Positions 1 through 7,416 of a DNA stretch of 64,000 bases are shown here, piece by piece. The DNA is taken from NCBI GenBank assembly GCA_017404385.1, contig JAFRCK010000014.1, positions 82,588 to 146,587 of the forward strand, given 5' to 3'. A program made the position numbers and the translations under genes. Below the pieces are notes generated by a model. That model was not told where the DNA came from and made no database searches. It saw only the letters and a program-made list of their open reading frames with translations. Position 1 is the stretch's first letter; each line of letters opens with the position of its first letter. The stretch comes from Bacilli bacterium. Lineage in GTDB: Bacteria; Bacillota_I; Bacilli_A; RF39; UBA660.

Positions 1-725
1 GAAAAATCGATTCCTATATATTTATCATAAAATTGGTTGGGTGTAATAGATTTATCAATATGATAAACCCCTTTTCTATCTTTATATTCAAAATCAAATC
101 TATCTACTGGGCTTCCATATACCATAGTAAGTATTTTATATACTTGTTTTAAATATGTTTCTTTCGCATTTTTATCACCTAAATTAAGATAATACTTCCT
201 TAATAATCTCGATAAAATATCATTCAATTCACCAGTATCATTTGTTTGAAAACCATTAGAATATTTGTTTTTAGGTACCACTCCATATTTTTTAATTAAT
301 ACCTTAAACTCAGTAAAATTGCTTCCATCATCAAAGCCTGTCTTTAATATTCTTTGAATATCCCTATCGTATTCATTTCCTTTTTTAGAATAATCTTCTA
401 ATTTATCCATCAGATAACTAAATCTCTCCAATTTATCATAAAAAGCAATGTAGCTGCCAGATAATTCAAAATTCTCTAAATTACATTTTTCAATCACTTT
501 TTCTCTTAAAATATTGAGACCAGCATAAGACCAACACCTCCCAGTTGCTTTCTGATCCAAAACTCCATGAGTACCTATTTCAATATTGAATACTTTATCT
601 AAATTATCATAATAATCAGTAACTAAGTTTACAAAAGATGTTTTATTAAATATTCTATTTTTTATTCTTAAATCTTCTAATGCAACAGACTCTTTTAAAT
701 CTTTCAATATTTTCTTATTTAACAT
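1..725 (-). CDS. pepC: Aminopeptidase C / bleomycin hydrolase family (PepC), N-terminal part, runs off left edge
   Basis: This is a cytosolic papain-like cysteine aminopeptidase (family C1B) that trims N-terminal residues from peptides. Only the first 241 or so residues are present because the gene continues beyond base 1. I translated it from the ATG at 725, which has AGGTG about six bases upstream. The active-site block QKATGRCWSYAGLNILR places the nucleophile at Cys64. It is followed by an SYIAFYDKLERFSYLMDKLE stretch that matches the family pattern after the Cys helix. The catalytic His and Asn lie outside the window. It is the last visible gene upstream of a terminator at 764-793, and it is transcribed separately from the HerA-like gene. 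The family call is firm; activity cannot be judged from a fragment. Confidence 0.88.
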   Translation of the reverse strand, partial: MLNKKILKDLKESVALEDLRIKNRIFNKTSFVNLVTDYYDNLDKVFNIEIGTHGVLDQKATGRCWSYAGLNILREKVIEKCNLENFELSGSYIAFYDKLERFSYLMDKLEDYSKKGNEYDRDIQRILKTGFDDGSNFTEFKVLIKKYGVVPKNKYSNGFQTNDTGELNDILSRLLRKYYLNLGDKNAKETYLKQVYKILTMVYGSPVDRFDFEYKDRKGVYHIDKSITPNQFYDKYIGIDF

Positions 726-763
726 AAATTTCACCTAATTATATTATTCTCAAACAAATAAAA

Positions 764-793
764 AAAATTCTCTAATTGTAGAGAATTTTACTT
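764..793 (-). terminator. Rho-independent terminator after the HerA-like gene
   Basis: On the minus strand AAATTCTCT, a 6-base loop and AGAGAATTT are followed by a run of T. It overlaps the end of the gene that stops at 788. Confidence 0.75.
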
Positions 794-2296
794 AAAAATA
801 CCTTTAAAAATCTTGTTAAGTACTCTATTTAAAAGTTTATCTGTTGTTTTATTAACAACTTTCTTGCCTAACTTATATTGTGGACTATTCTTTTTTTCTC
901 TTTCTTCCTTAGCCTTTTGTTTTTCTTCTTCAGCTTTTATTTTAGCTTCTTCCTTTTTTGCCTTTTCTTCAGCTATTTTCGCATCTTCCTCAGCTTTTTT
1001 TGCAGCCCTTTCTTCATTTTTTTTAGAAATAACTTCATGAGCCGATTCGTTATCTACATCTTCATCATATTTTCCACATAAAGGACTGTTGTTAATAAAC
1101 TTATTTCTAGTAAAATCATCTATTACACCTATTTTACTTTGTGGTGGAAGTATACTTACTCTTTCAACTATACTAGGTGCACCTTTCTCATCTTGAAATG
1201 CTACTAGTGCTTCTCCAGTTGATAACTCCAAAATAGTTTCATATGTATTAAAATTTGGATTTGTTCTAAATGAATCAGCAGCTGCTTTTACAATTTTTTG
1301 ATCTGCAGGTGTATATGCTCTTAAATTATGTTGAACTCTATTACCAAGTTGATCTAAAATGGTATCTGGAATATCAGTTGTATAATGGCTTATAAAATAT
1401 AATCCTATTCCTTTAGACCTTATTAATCTTACCACTTTTTCAATTTGTTTAAGTCTATATGTTGGCATTTCTCTAAATAAGAAATATGCTTCATCAAAAA
1501 AGAATACAATTTTTGGTTTATCTAAATCTCCTACTTCAGGCATGGAATCATATAATTTTGTAAATAAACATAGCATAACCGCTGAATATAAATCAGGATT
1601 TTTATATAATTCAACTGCATCAAGTATGTTTACAATTCCTCTACCATTGTTATCTACAGATATTAAATCTTGTATATTTAAGCTTGGCTCACCAAAAAAC
1701 TTATCTAAGCCTTGATTTTCTAATATACTTAAACTTCTAAGTATCACTCCTACACTTTGTGTAGTGATATTTCCATAGTCTATTGTATATTTAGCACGAT
1801 TTTCTCCTATATAATTAAGACTTGATTGCAAATCTTTTAAATTATCAAGTTTCAAACCTTCGTCATTAGCAATTTTAAATAGTATGTTTAATACTCCTTC
1901 TTGTGCTTCAGATAACCCTAACATCATTGACAAAATGCTAGGCCCTACTTCAGATACTTTAAATCTAATAGGATGACCTTTTTCCCTGTACACATCCCAA
2001 AATCTAACAGGAAATTCTTTTACATTAAAACTTTCCAATTTTAAATTTTCTACTCTTTTTGATATATTATCATTCATTTCTCCTGTAACCGCAGTTCCAG
2101 CCAAGTCTCCTTTTACATCAGCCATAAATACGGATACACCAGCATCCGAAAAACTTTCAGCCATTACCTTTGATGTTATTGTTTTTCCAGTACCAGAAGC
2201 TCCTGTGATAAGTCCATGTCTATTTGCCAAATTAGGTAATAAGCATACTTCTTTTTTATCAGTTTTACCTATTAGTAATTTTCCATTTATGTACAT
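788..2296 (-). CDS. HerA/DUF853-type P-loop ATPase
   Basis: This 502-residue protein belongs to the helicase HerA-like DUF853 family (E. coli YjgR type), cytosolic ring-forming P-loop ATPases of uncertain physiological role. Walker A, GASGTGKT, is at about residues 32-39. The Walker B stretch IVFFFDEAYFLF is near residue 266. The C-terminal 80 residues are a Lys/Glu/Ala-rich coiled coil ending in a basic tail. I place the start at the ATG at 2296, eight bases after GGAGGG; a TTG at 2308 overlaps that ribosome-binding site and is unlikely. It is a single gene with its own terminator. The family is clear, but the substrate is unknown. Confidence 0.85.
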   Translation of the reverse strand: MYINGKLLIGKTDKKEVCLLPNLANRHGLITGASGTGKTITSKVMAESFSDAGVSVFMADVKGDLAGTAVTGEMNDNISKRVENLKLESFNVKEFPVRFWDVYREKGHPIRFKVSEVGPSILSMMLGLSEAQEGVLNILFKIANDEGLKLDNLKDLQSSLNYIGENRAKYTIDYGNITTQSVGVILRSLSILENQGLDKFFGEPSLNIQDLISVDNNGRGIVNILDAVELYKNPDLYSAVMLCLFTKLYDSMPEVGDLDKPKIVFFFDEAYFLFREMPTYRLKQIEKVVRLIRSKGIGLYFISHYTTDIPDTILDQLGNRVQHNLRAYTPADQKIVKAAADSFRTNPNFNTYETILELSTGEALVAFQDEKGAPSIVERVSILPPQSKIGVIDDFTRNKFINNSPLCGKYDEDVDNESAHEVISKKNEERAAKKAEEDAKIAEEKAKKEEAKIKAEEEKQKAKEEREKKNSPQYKLGKKVVNKTTDKLLNRVLNKIFKGIFK

Positions 2297-2404
2297 AATA
2301 CCCTCCAAATAATATAATTATTTAATTCTTTGATTTCATTATATCAAAAATTTTGATGTATTTATATTTTTTATTTAAAATTTAACATTTTATTTTTATA
2401 AGTA

Positions 2405-2434
2405 TTGACAAGACAAGCATAAATTTAGTATACT
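2405..2434 (+). promoter_or_regulatory. Sigma-A promoter of the tRNA Asp-Phe-Arg group
   Basis: TTGACA at 2405-2410, an 18-base spacer and TATACT at 2429-2434. It lies 20 bases before tRNA-Asp. Confidence 0.75.
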
Positions 2435-2453
2435 TAAAGAGCATTTTGGTTTT

Positions 2454-2529
2454 GGTTCCGTGGTGTAGTGGTTAACACGTCTGCCTGTCACGCAGAAGAT
2501 CGAGGGTTCAAGTCCCTTCGGAACCGCCA
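2454..2529 (+). tRNA. tRNA-Asp (GTC)
   Basis: A full cloverleaf with encoded CCA. The anticodon loop CTGTCAC gives GTC. The acceptor stem is GGTTCCG/CGGAACC. Confidence 0.97.
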
Positions 2530-2542
2530 TTTTTTATTTGTT

Positions 2543-2618
2543 GGCTCTGTAGCTCAGTCGGTAGAGCACAGGACTGAAAATCCTGGTGTCGGCAGTTCGA
2601 TCCTGCCCGGAGCCACCA
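2543..2618 (+). tRNA. tRNA-Phe (GAA)
   Basis: A full cloverleaf with encoded CCA. The anticodon loop CTGAAAA gives GAA. It lies 13 bases after tRNA-Asp and is probably co-transcribed. Confidence 0.97.
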
Positions 2619-2695
2619 TTTTAATTAGGTTTTTTGATAACCTTTTTTTATTGATTTTAATTGTTAAATATGGTATCATATTGGTGAATTCACAT

Positions 2696-2772
2696 GCACC
2701 CGTAGCTCAATTGGATAGAGTGTTTGGCTACGAACCAAAAGGTTAGGGGTTCGATTCCCTTCGGGTGCACCA
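2696..2772 (+). tRNA. tRNA-Arg (ACG)
   Basis: A full cloverleaf with encoded CCA. The anticodon loop CTACGAA gives ACG, normally edited to ICG. Confidence 0.97.
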
Positions 2773-2778
2773 TAAAAA

Positions 2779-2808
2779 ATAGGCTTTGCCGAAGGGGGCA
2801 AAGTTTTA
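2779..2808 (+). terminator. Terminator after tRNA-Arg
   Basis: Stem CTTTGCC / GGCAAAG with loop GAAGG, followed by TTTTAAT. Confidence 0.75.
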
Positions 2809-2839
2809 ATATTATATTGCAAATAAAATAATAATAGTA

Positions 2840-2868
2840 TTGACTTTTAATCTTAATAATGATATTAT
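2840..2868 (+). promoter_or_regulatory. Sigma-A promoter of tRNA-Pro
   Basis: TTGACT at 2840-2845, 17 bases, TATTAT at 2863-2868. It starts 12 bases before tRNA-Pro. Confidence 0.7.
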
Positions 2869-2880
2869 TTATATGTCTTT

Positions 2881-2957
2881 CGGGAAGTAGCACAACTTGG
2901 CAGTGCGCGTGGTTTGGGACCATGAGGTTGCAGGTTCAAATCCTGTCTTCCCGACCA
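2881..2957 (+). tRNA. tRNA-Pro (TGG)
   Basis: A full cloverleaf with encoded CCA. The anticodon loop TTTGGGA gives TGG. Confidence 0.97.
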
Positions 2958-2965
2958 TTAATTAA

Positions 2966-2997
2966 ATTAAGTAACTTATATAGTTACTTTTTTTTGG
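2966..2997 (+). terminator. Terminator after tRNA-Pro
   Basis: AAGTAACT, a short A+T loop and AGTTACTT followed by eight T. It also lies just past the convergent endonuclease gene. Confidence 0.75.
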
Positions 2998-3015
2998 TCC
3001 CAAATCACTATATTT

Positions 3016-3756
3016 TTAAGAAATTTCATCAAACAATAACTGTAGATCACTCTTTTTAATACTAAAATTAACCCCTCTATCATGCGGTTGGCCAATTCTT
3101 TTACCGTATCTATATACTCCTACATTAAAACAAATATTAATTTTTCCCTTTTCAATTAGTTCTATAAAGGTATCAAAATCTTTTAATTTATAAAATTTTA
3201 TATCATCATAATGAAAATACTCCTCGTTCTTAATATACTTTGAATCTGCACTTATTACAGCTAAATTACTTAGTTTTAAAAACAATTTATTCTTTAGCAT
3301 ATCAAAAGACCATGAGATATCAACATTTAAATTATTTCCATTATTATCAAATGCTAATAGATCAACCTTTTTATTATTTCTATTAACAACAATTATTCCC
3401 TTTTTATAATATCCAATCCATCTTGTTTTATTTCCATAAAAATCAACATTAAAAACTTTACTGTTTTTCATTTTTTTATCAGGATATCCTAATATATCAA
3501 CTACTCTTTTAATGGGAAATAAAAAATCCCCATCTGGTGTAGCACTAAATAAATGAATTGATTTATTACTTTTTTTTCTATAAGTTTTTATTTCAATTGA
3601 ATTATAGTCTGGAATTGGAAAATTTTCTTCCGGTTTCTGTATTAATTCTTCAAAAGTATAACCAATTCCTGTATCACCCCTCCTTTTAGATTTTATGAAT
3701 CCCAGTTTCTTAATATTTAAGAATAATTCTTTCAATTTTTTTACATCATCCTGCAT
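3016..3756 (-). CDS. Orphan MvaI/BcnI-type restriction endonuclease-like protein
   Basis: This 246-residue protein matches the MvaI/BcnI family (type II enzymes cutting CCWGG/CCSGG as monomers, structurally close to MutH). The block KSKRRGDTGIGYTFEELI is the conserved N-terminal signature. PDYNSIEIK supplies Asp50, Glu55 and Lys57, the same spacing and numbering as the published MvaI catalytic triad. A later GQPHDRG contains a conserved His. The start is the ATG at 3756 with GGGAGG upstream; an upstream ORF extension has no ribosome-binding site. No methyltransferase gene is adjacent; neighbours are tRNA-Pro and a DUF368 gene. It may be a lone restriction enzyme, a MutH-like nickase or a leftover of a broken restriction-modification system. 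Confidence 0.85.
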   Translation of the reverse strand: MQDDVKKLKELFLNIKKLGFIKSKRRGDTGIGYTFEELIQKPEENFPIPDYNSIEIKTYRKKSNKSIHLFSATPDGDFLFPIKRVVDILGYPDKKMKNSKVFNVDFYGNKTRWIGYYKKGIIVVNRNNKKVDLLAFDNNGNNLNVDISWSFDMLKNKLFLKLSNLAVISADSKYIKNEEYFHYDDIKFYKLKDFDTFIELIEKGKINICFNVGVYRYGKRIGQPHDRGVNFSIKKSDLQLLFDEIS

Positions 3757-3807
3757 GATTTTTCCTCCCTTCAATAAATATATTCTCCGTCGAGAGGCCA
3801 AATTCCC

Positions 3808-4578
3808 CTATTCTCCTCTATTTTTTAAGATAAAAGAAATAATAAAGGAAAAAAGGAAAATAATTAATCCAAAAATACTCACTTTTGGAATCATAATAAA
3901 AACAGATGATAGAATTAATCCAATAATGATACTATATAATAGACTATATTTATTAGTCACCATATATTTTAATAATTTAACAAAAAAAATACCTCCTACT
4001 AACATACCAATAAAAAATGGAAAATATAAATATAAATTATTTATTAATAAAAAAGGATTTGTAATAATAAGAATTATATTTTCATATATACCAAGCAATA
4101 ATAAAAAAAAGGAACTACTTACTCCTGGAAATACTTTTCCAAATGAAAATAAGATTCCTCCTATAAAATATTTTATAGGAGATGATTCGATTACAGAATT
4201 ATTATTCATTAAATCTAAAAAAATAGAGATTAAAAATGAAACAATACAAGGAATAATTTGTACACTTTTATTAGTTTTTAATTTAATTCTTTTTATTAGG
4301 CATGGTAATTCACTTATAATTATCCCTAATAGAATAAAATATAATATGACATTATTTTGCAATATAATTAATAAAAAGTAACTGGTAACATAAATACCAA
4401 TTAATATTCCAACTGTTACAATAATTATAAATTTTTTGTTTTCTTTTATTTTTTTATTATCTGTAACAATAACAATAAATTTTTCATAAATACCAAATGA
4501 AACAGCTATAACAGATCCACTTATTCCTGGAAGAATAGCACATATACCGATAATAATACTTTTAATAAACAAAATCAT
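3808..4578 (-). CDS. DUF368 membrane protein (PopT-type undecaprenyl-phosphate translocase)
   Basis: This is a 256-residue polytopic membrane protein. It carries the DUF368 signature near the N terminus (ILPGISGSVIAVSFGIYE) and a second internal copy (VFPGVSSSFFLLLLGIYE), consistent with an inverted-repeat fold. Family members (PopT) recycle the C55-phosphate lipid carrier across the cytoplasmic membrane for cell-wall synthesis, which is established for this family. I chose the ATG at 4578, preceded by AGGTGAG; an upstream GTG overlaps that site. About eight hydrophobic segments are visible. The specific substrate here is inferred from the family. Confidence 0.85.
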   Translation of the reverse strand: MILFIKSIIIGICAILPGISGSVIAVSFGIYEKFIVIVTDNKKIKENKKFIIIVTVGILIGIYVTSYFLLIILQNNVILYFILLGIIISELPCLIKRIKLKTNKSVQIIPCIVSFLISIFLDLMNNNSVIESSPIKYFIGGILFSFGKVFPGVSSSFFLLLLGIYENIILIITNPFLLINNLYLYFPFFIGMLVGGIFFVKLLKYMVTNKYSLLYSIIIGLILSSVFIMIPKVSIFGLIIFLFSFIISFILKNRGE

Positions 4579-4624
4579 ATTTCTCACCTATTAAAAATAT
4601 ATTAATTTTTTAAATTAATAATGA

Positions 4625-4660
4625 AAAAAGAATAACTATTTTAGTTATTCTTTTTTCTTC
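4625..4660 (-). terminator. Terminator overlapping the end of the Cys-rich gene
   Basis: AAGAATAACTA and TAGTTATTCTT with a 3-base loop, followed by T residues on the minus strand. The stop codon of the Cys-rich gene lies inside the stem. Confidence 0.75.
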
Positions 4661-4781
4661 CACATTTCTTATCTGATTTTTTTTCCTTGCTACCACACTC
4701 ACATTTACCTTTACAAGTACATTTTTTTCCTTGTTGGCAGCCACATTCACATTTTTCTGAACAATTACATTTTTTCGCCAT
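4641..4781 (-). CDS. 46-residue Cys-rich metallothionein-like protein
   Basis: This short gene starts MAKKCNCSEKCECGC and has ten cysteines in 46 residues, at positions 5, 7, 11, 13, 15, 21, 23, 27, 29 and 40. They are arranged as CxC and CxCxC, with Lys and Glu between them. Such packing is typical of small metal-thiolate proteins, but I do not recognise a named family. A strong AAGGAAGG lies upstream of the ATG at 4781, and a terminator overlaps the stop, so it is a complete one-gene unit. A likely promoter (TTGTGT, 17 bases, TATAAT) overlaps the upstream tRNA terminator. Metal binding is inference. Confidence 0.7.
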   Translation of the reverse strand: MAKKCNCSEKCECGCQQGKKCTCKGKCECGSKEKKSDKKCGRKKNN

Positions 4782-4819
4782 AATTTACCTTCCTTTATAT
4801 AACTAATTATATCAAAAAT

Positions 4820-4846
4820 ATAAAAACAACACAACGTGTTGTTAAA
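4820..4846 (-). terminator. Terminator of the minus-strand tRNA group
   Basis: AACAACAC GTT GTGTTGTT followed by TTTATATTTTT on the minus strand, directly after the initiator tRNA. Confidence 0.75.
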
Positions 4847-4852
4847 ATCAAA

Positions 4853-4929
<77 letters not shown>

Positions 4930-4948
4930 ATAAAAACAAATAAAATAA

Positions 4949-5043
<95 letters not shown>

Positions 5044-5046
5044 GCA

Positions 5047-5135
5047 TGGTGCCTCAGGCCGGACTTGAACCGGCACGAGATTTGACTCTCGCAGGATTTT
5101 AAGTCCTGTGCGTCTACCAATTCCGCCACTAAGGC
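5047..5135 (-). tRNA. tRNA-Leu (TAA)
   Basis: A class II tRNA with encoded CCA. The anticodon loop CTTAAAA gives TAA. Confidence 0.97.
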
Positions 5136-5170
5136 ATGGCACCATATGGTCCTTTTGCTTGGACTTTTTA

Positions 5171-5199
5171 ATTATAATATGTTTTTATTATTTTTGCAA
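5171..5199 (-). promoter_or_regulatory. Promoter of the Leu-Ser-fMet tRNA group
   Basis: On minus: TTGCAA (5199-5194), 17 bases, TATAAT (5176-5171). Confidence 0.7.
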
Positions 5200-5253
5200 T
5201 ACTTTTTTAATATTATACGTTAAAAAATATAGAATTATTCCTATTTTTATAAT

Positions 5254-5284
5254 AAAAAAAAACGTTGTAACAACGTTATTTTTA
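5254..5284 (-). terminator. Terminator after tRNA-Lys
   Basis: AACGTTG TTA CAACGTT followed by a T run on minus. It splits the minus tRNAs into two transcription units. Confidence 0.75.
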
Positions 5285-5288
5285 AAAA

Positions 5289-5364
5289 TGGTGTCTCGTA
5301 TGCGACTTGAACGCATGACCCCTTGATTAAAAGTCAAGTGCTCTACCGACTGAGCTAACGAGAC
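5289..5364 (-). tRNA. tRNA-Lys (TTT)
   Basis: A full cloverleaf with encoded CCA. The anticodon loop CTTTTAA gives TTT. Confidence 0.97.
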
Positions 5365-5371
5365 ATACAAA

Positions 5372-5446
5372 TGGCTGCCTTGGCTAGATTCGAACTAGCG
5401 CATGTCAGAGTCAAAGTCTGATGCCTTACCACTTGGCTACAAGGCA
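5372..5446 (-). tRNA. tRNA-Gln (TTG)
   Basis: A full cloverleaf with encoded CCA. The anticodon loop CTTTGAC gives TTG. Confidence 0.97.
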
Positions 5447-5453
5447 AACACAC

Positions 5454-5537
5454 TGGTGGGAAGAGGTGGATTCGAACCACCGAACCCTAAGGAGCAGATT
5501 TACAGTCTGCCGCGTTTAGCCACTTCGCTATCTTCCC
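5454..5537 (-). tRNA. tRNA-Tyr (GTA)
   Basis: A class II tRNA with a long variable arm and encoded CCA. The anticodon loop CTGTAAA gives GTA. Confidence 0.97.
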
Positions 5538-5546
5538 ATAAAATAA

Positions 5547-5622
<76 letters not shown>

Positions 5623-5627
5623 ACACA

Positions 5628-5704
5628 TGGTGGACTCTGTGGGACTCGAACCTACGACCTCCTGCTTGTAAGGCAGATGCTCTAACCAACTGAGCTAAGA
5701 ATCC
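5628..5704 (-). tRNA. tRNA-Val (TAC)
   Basis: A full cloverleaf with encoded CCA. The anticodon loop CTTACAA gives TAC. It is the first tRNA of the five-gene unit. Confidence 0.97.
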
Positions 5705-5724
5705 AAATTTCATTGACGTTATTA

Positions 5725-5753
5725 AATATAACATTGATATCCCTTTTTGTCAA
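5725..5753 (-). promoter_or_regulatory. Promoter of the Val-Thr-Tyr-Gln-Lys tRNA unit
   Basis: On minus: consensus TTGACA (5753-5748), 17 bases, TATATT (5730-5725). Confidence 0.8.
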
Positions 5754-5776
5754 TGAGATTTACAATTTTTTTTAAT

Positions 5777-6133
5777 TTATTTACTATTTTCTAATTCTTT
5801 TTTCGTAACATCTATCCATTCAGGTAATTTATCACGCAATTTATCAAATCCCATACCTTCTTCTTCTAGATTATTACTTTCATCTATTATTTTATCCATT
5901 ATTATATCTCTAGTACTAAGACTAAGATGCTTTTTTTCTTCATCTATAGCGATTATTTTAGCTTCAACAATATTTCCAATTCTAAAATACTTAGAAATAT
6001 TTCTAATATATCCACCAGTTATTTCAGATATATGAATTAATCCAGTATACCCATAATCTGCATTTACAAACACACCATATGGAACAATAGATGAAACTGT
6101 TACATTAATTATTTCATCAATTTTGTACTTCAT
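5777..6133 (-). CDS. S1 RNA-binding domain protein (CvfD/YugI-like)
   Basis: This 118-residue protein has one S1 domain in residues 1-75 (VSSIVPYGVFV, TGLIHISEI, IIAIDEEKKHLSLS). A short acidic C-terminal region follows. This is the layout of general stress protein 13/CvfD, small proteins that bind RNA or ribosomes and affect translation or stress responses. The ATG at 6133 has AGGTG upstream. It is divergent from the NifU-domain gene with about 90 bases between. The S1 assignment is firm; the specific role is inferred. Confidence 0.85.
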   Translation of the reverse strand: MKYKIDEIINVTVSSIVPYGVFVNADYGYTGLIHISEITGGYIRNISKYFRIGNIVEAKIIAIDEEKKHLSLSTRDIIMDKIIDESNNLEEEGMGFDKLRDKLPEWIDVTKKELENSK

Positions 6134-6225
6134 CTCTTTTTCACCTGCAATTATTATAACATTGTTTTTAATATTTTGAAATAATTATTTTCTATAGTAT
6201 AATATAGTAAGTTGGAAGTGATATT

Positions 6226-6459
6226 ATGGAAACAATTGAGCATATTAAGTTTATTATTGAAAAAATTAGACCATTTTTAATGAATGATGGTGGTGATGTG
6301 GAATTTATAAAATATGAAGATGGTGTTGTCTTTGTAAAACTAATTGGTGCTTGCGCAGATTGCGAAATTGCTGATTCTGAAATAAAAGACACCGTAGAAT
6401 CAATTCTTATTTCAGAGATTCCAGAAGTAATTGAAGTTAGAAATATTTCTAATATTTAA
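6226..6459 (+). CDS. NifU C-terminal domain protein (NfuA/YutI-like)
   Basis: This 77-residue protein consists only of the NifU C-terminal scaffold domain. Its conserved CxxC is GACADC, Cys43 and Cys46. The N-terminal half has the family pattern IRPFLMNDGGDVEFI. Such proteins carry a [4Fe-4S] cluster between two subunits and pass it to target enzymes. The ATG at 6226 follows GGAAGTG. Its last bases overlap the convergent YutH-like gene. Length is normal for the stand-alone YutI type. Confidence 0.92.
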   Translation: METIEHIKFIIEKIRPFLMNDGGDVEFIKYEDGVVFVKLIGACADCEIADSEIKDTVESILISEIPEVIEVRNISNI

Positions 6460-7360
6460 TTAACCAATCAATACAAGGGATATTAATCTTTTTAATATTT
6501 ATAAAATAATAGAATGTATTTTTTAAGAAATTTGCATATTCATCTTTCTTATCTAATACATTTTTTATATTTTCCTCAGGAAATTCTTCATTTAGTATTG
6601 AATCATATAAATCAAAAAAATAAGTTGGAAAAAGTAATCTTGAAATAAGAAGAATACATTCTTCTCTACTAAAGTTCATATAATCAACAAATCTTTTAAA
6701 CTCATCAAAGGACAATGTTCCATAAAAAAATTGGGTCTTTACATATTCGGAAAAATCTCTAACTCTGCTATCAATGATAAAATTTAAAGGATTATAAAAA
6801 TCAAAAGTTGAATTATTTATATTTATTCTTTTATGAGATAAAACATAATTAGTTTTTTTTACACTATTATAAGACAAATAACTAATAGCATTTTCTCCAA
6901 GTCCAATATAATAATCTATAAATTTATTTAACAAGGGATATTTTTTCAAGGATCCATTAATGTTTTTTTCATAATAATCTATTTTTATCTCCCACATCTT
7001 TATCCAATTATTTCTAAATATTTTTTTGTCACATTTTATATTTACTGTATTATTTTGGATGTACAATAAATCATTCATATTAATTCTATTATTTTTAGTA
7101 TTGTCTTTTATCAAAACAAAAGTTTTATTATCAACTATACAAACTATTTGCCCATTTTTATTTAAAATTAAATCGTTAACAAAAACATTTCTTATCTTTA
7201 ATTCTTTATACAAATTGTATATTGCATTAATTTCATTCAAATCCCTCATGCAACACATGAACACATAACTATCATTGTTATAATTGAAATAATAGCCATT
7301 ATTAATACTATATATTTCAATTACGTTAAAATTATAGAAGAAGTTTATGATATTTTTCAT
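6449..7360 (-). CDS. Uncharacterised protein, possibly YutH/CotS-like kinase fold
   Basis: This is a 303-residue, Asn/Ile/Tyr-rich protein. The C-terminal half (YYIGLGENAISYL, NYVLSHKRI, FYNPLNFIIDSRVRDFSEYV) faintly resembles the catalytic region of YutH/CotS spore-coat proteins, relatives of aminoglycoside phosphotransferases. The usual HGDLH catalytic motif is not intact (LSHKRI at that place), so it would be a pseudokinase. The start has AGGTG at good spacing. It overlaps the tail of the NifU-domain gene by 11 bases. A structure prediction would settle the fold; I hold this loosely. Confidence 0.4.
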   Translation of the reverse strand: MKNIINFFYNFNVIEIYSINNGYYFNYNNDSYVFMCCMRDLNEINAIYNLYKELKIRNVFVNDLILNKNGQIVCIVDNKTFVLIKDNTKNNRINMNDLLYIQNNTVNIKCDKKIFRNNWIKMWEIKIDYYEKNINGSLKKYPLLNKFIDYYIGLGENAISYLSYNSVKKTNYVLSHKRININNSTFDFYNPLNFIIDSRVRDFSEYVKTQFFYGTLSFDEFKRFVDYMNFSREECILLISRLLFPTYFFDLYDSILNEEFPEENIKNVLDKKDEYANFLKNTFYYFINIKKINIPCIDWLIKY

Positions 7361-7416
7361 AAAATCACCTATTAAATTTTATGTTTTTTATATTTTATTA
7401 TGAAAAAAGAAGCTAA

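Noticed and set aside
813-1081. Phe/Ser-rich plus-strand ORFs (also 8,180-8,602, 29,233-29,577 and 41,918-42,238)
   Set aside because: They are shadows of Lys/Glu- or Asn-rich coiled-coil genes on the other strand.
2468-2746. ORFs running through tRNA genes (also 4,848-5,129, 5,188-5,370 and 5,402-5,584)
   Set aside because: These frames only read through mature tRNA sequence.
3695-4381. 228-codon plus-strand ORF opposite the endonuclease and DUF368 genes
   Set aside because: It is antisense to two well-supported genes, has no ribosome-binding site, and its composition is that of a reverse-read membrane protein.
4610-4834. 74-codon minus-strand ORF over the Cys-rich gene
   Set aside because: It has no ribosome-binding site at its start, runs through the tRNA terminator and is out of frame with the well-signalled 46-residue ORF.
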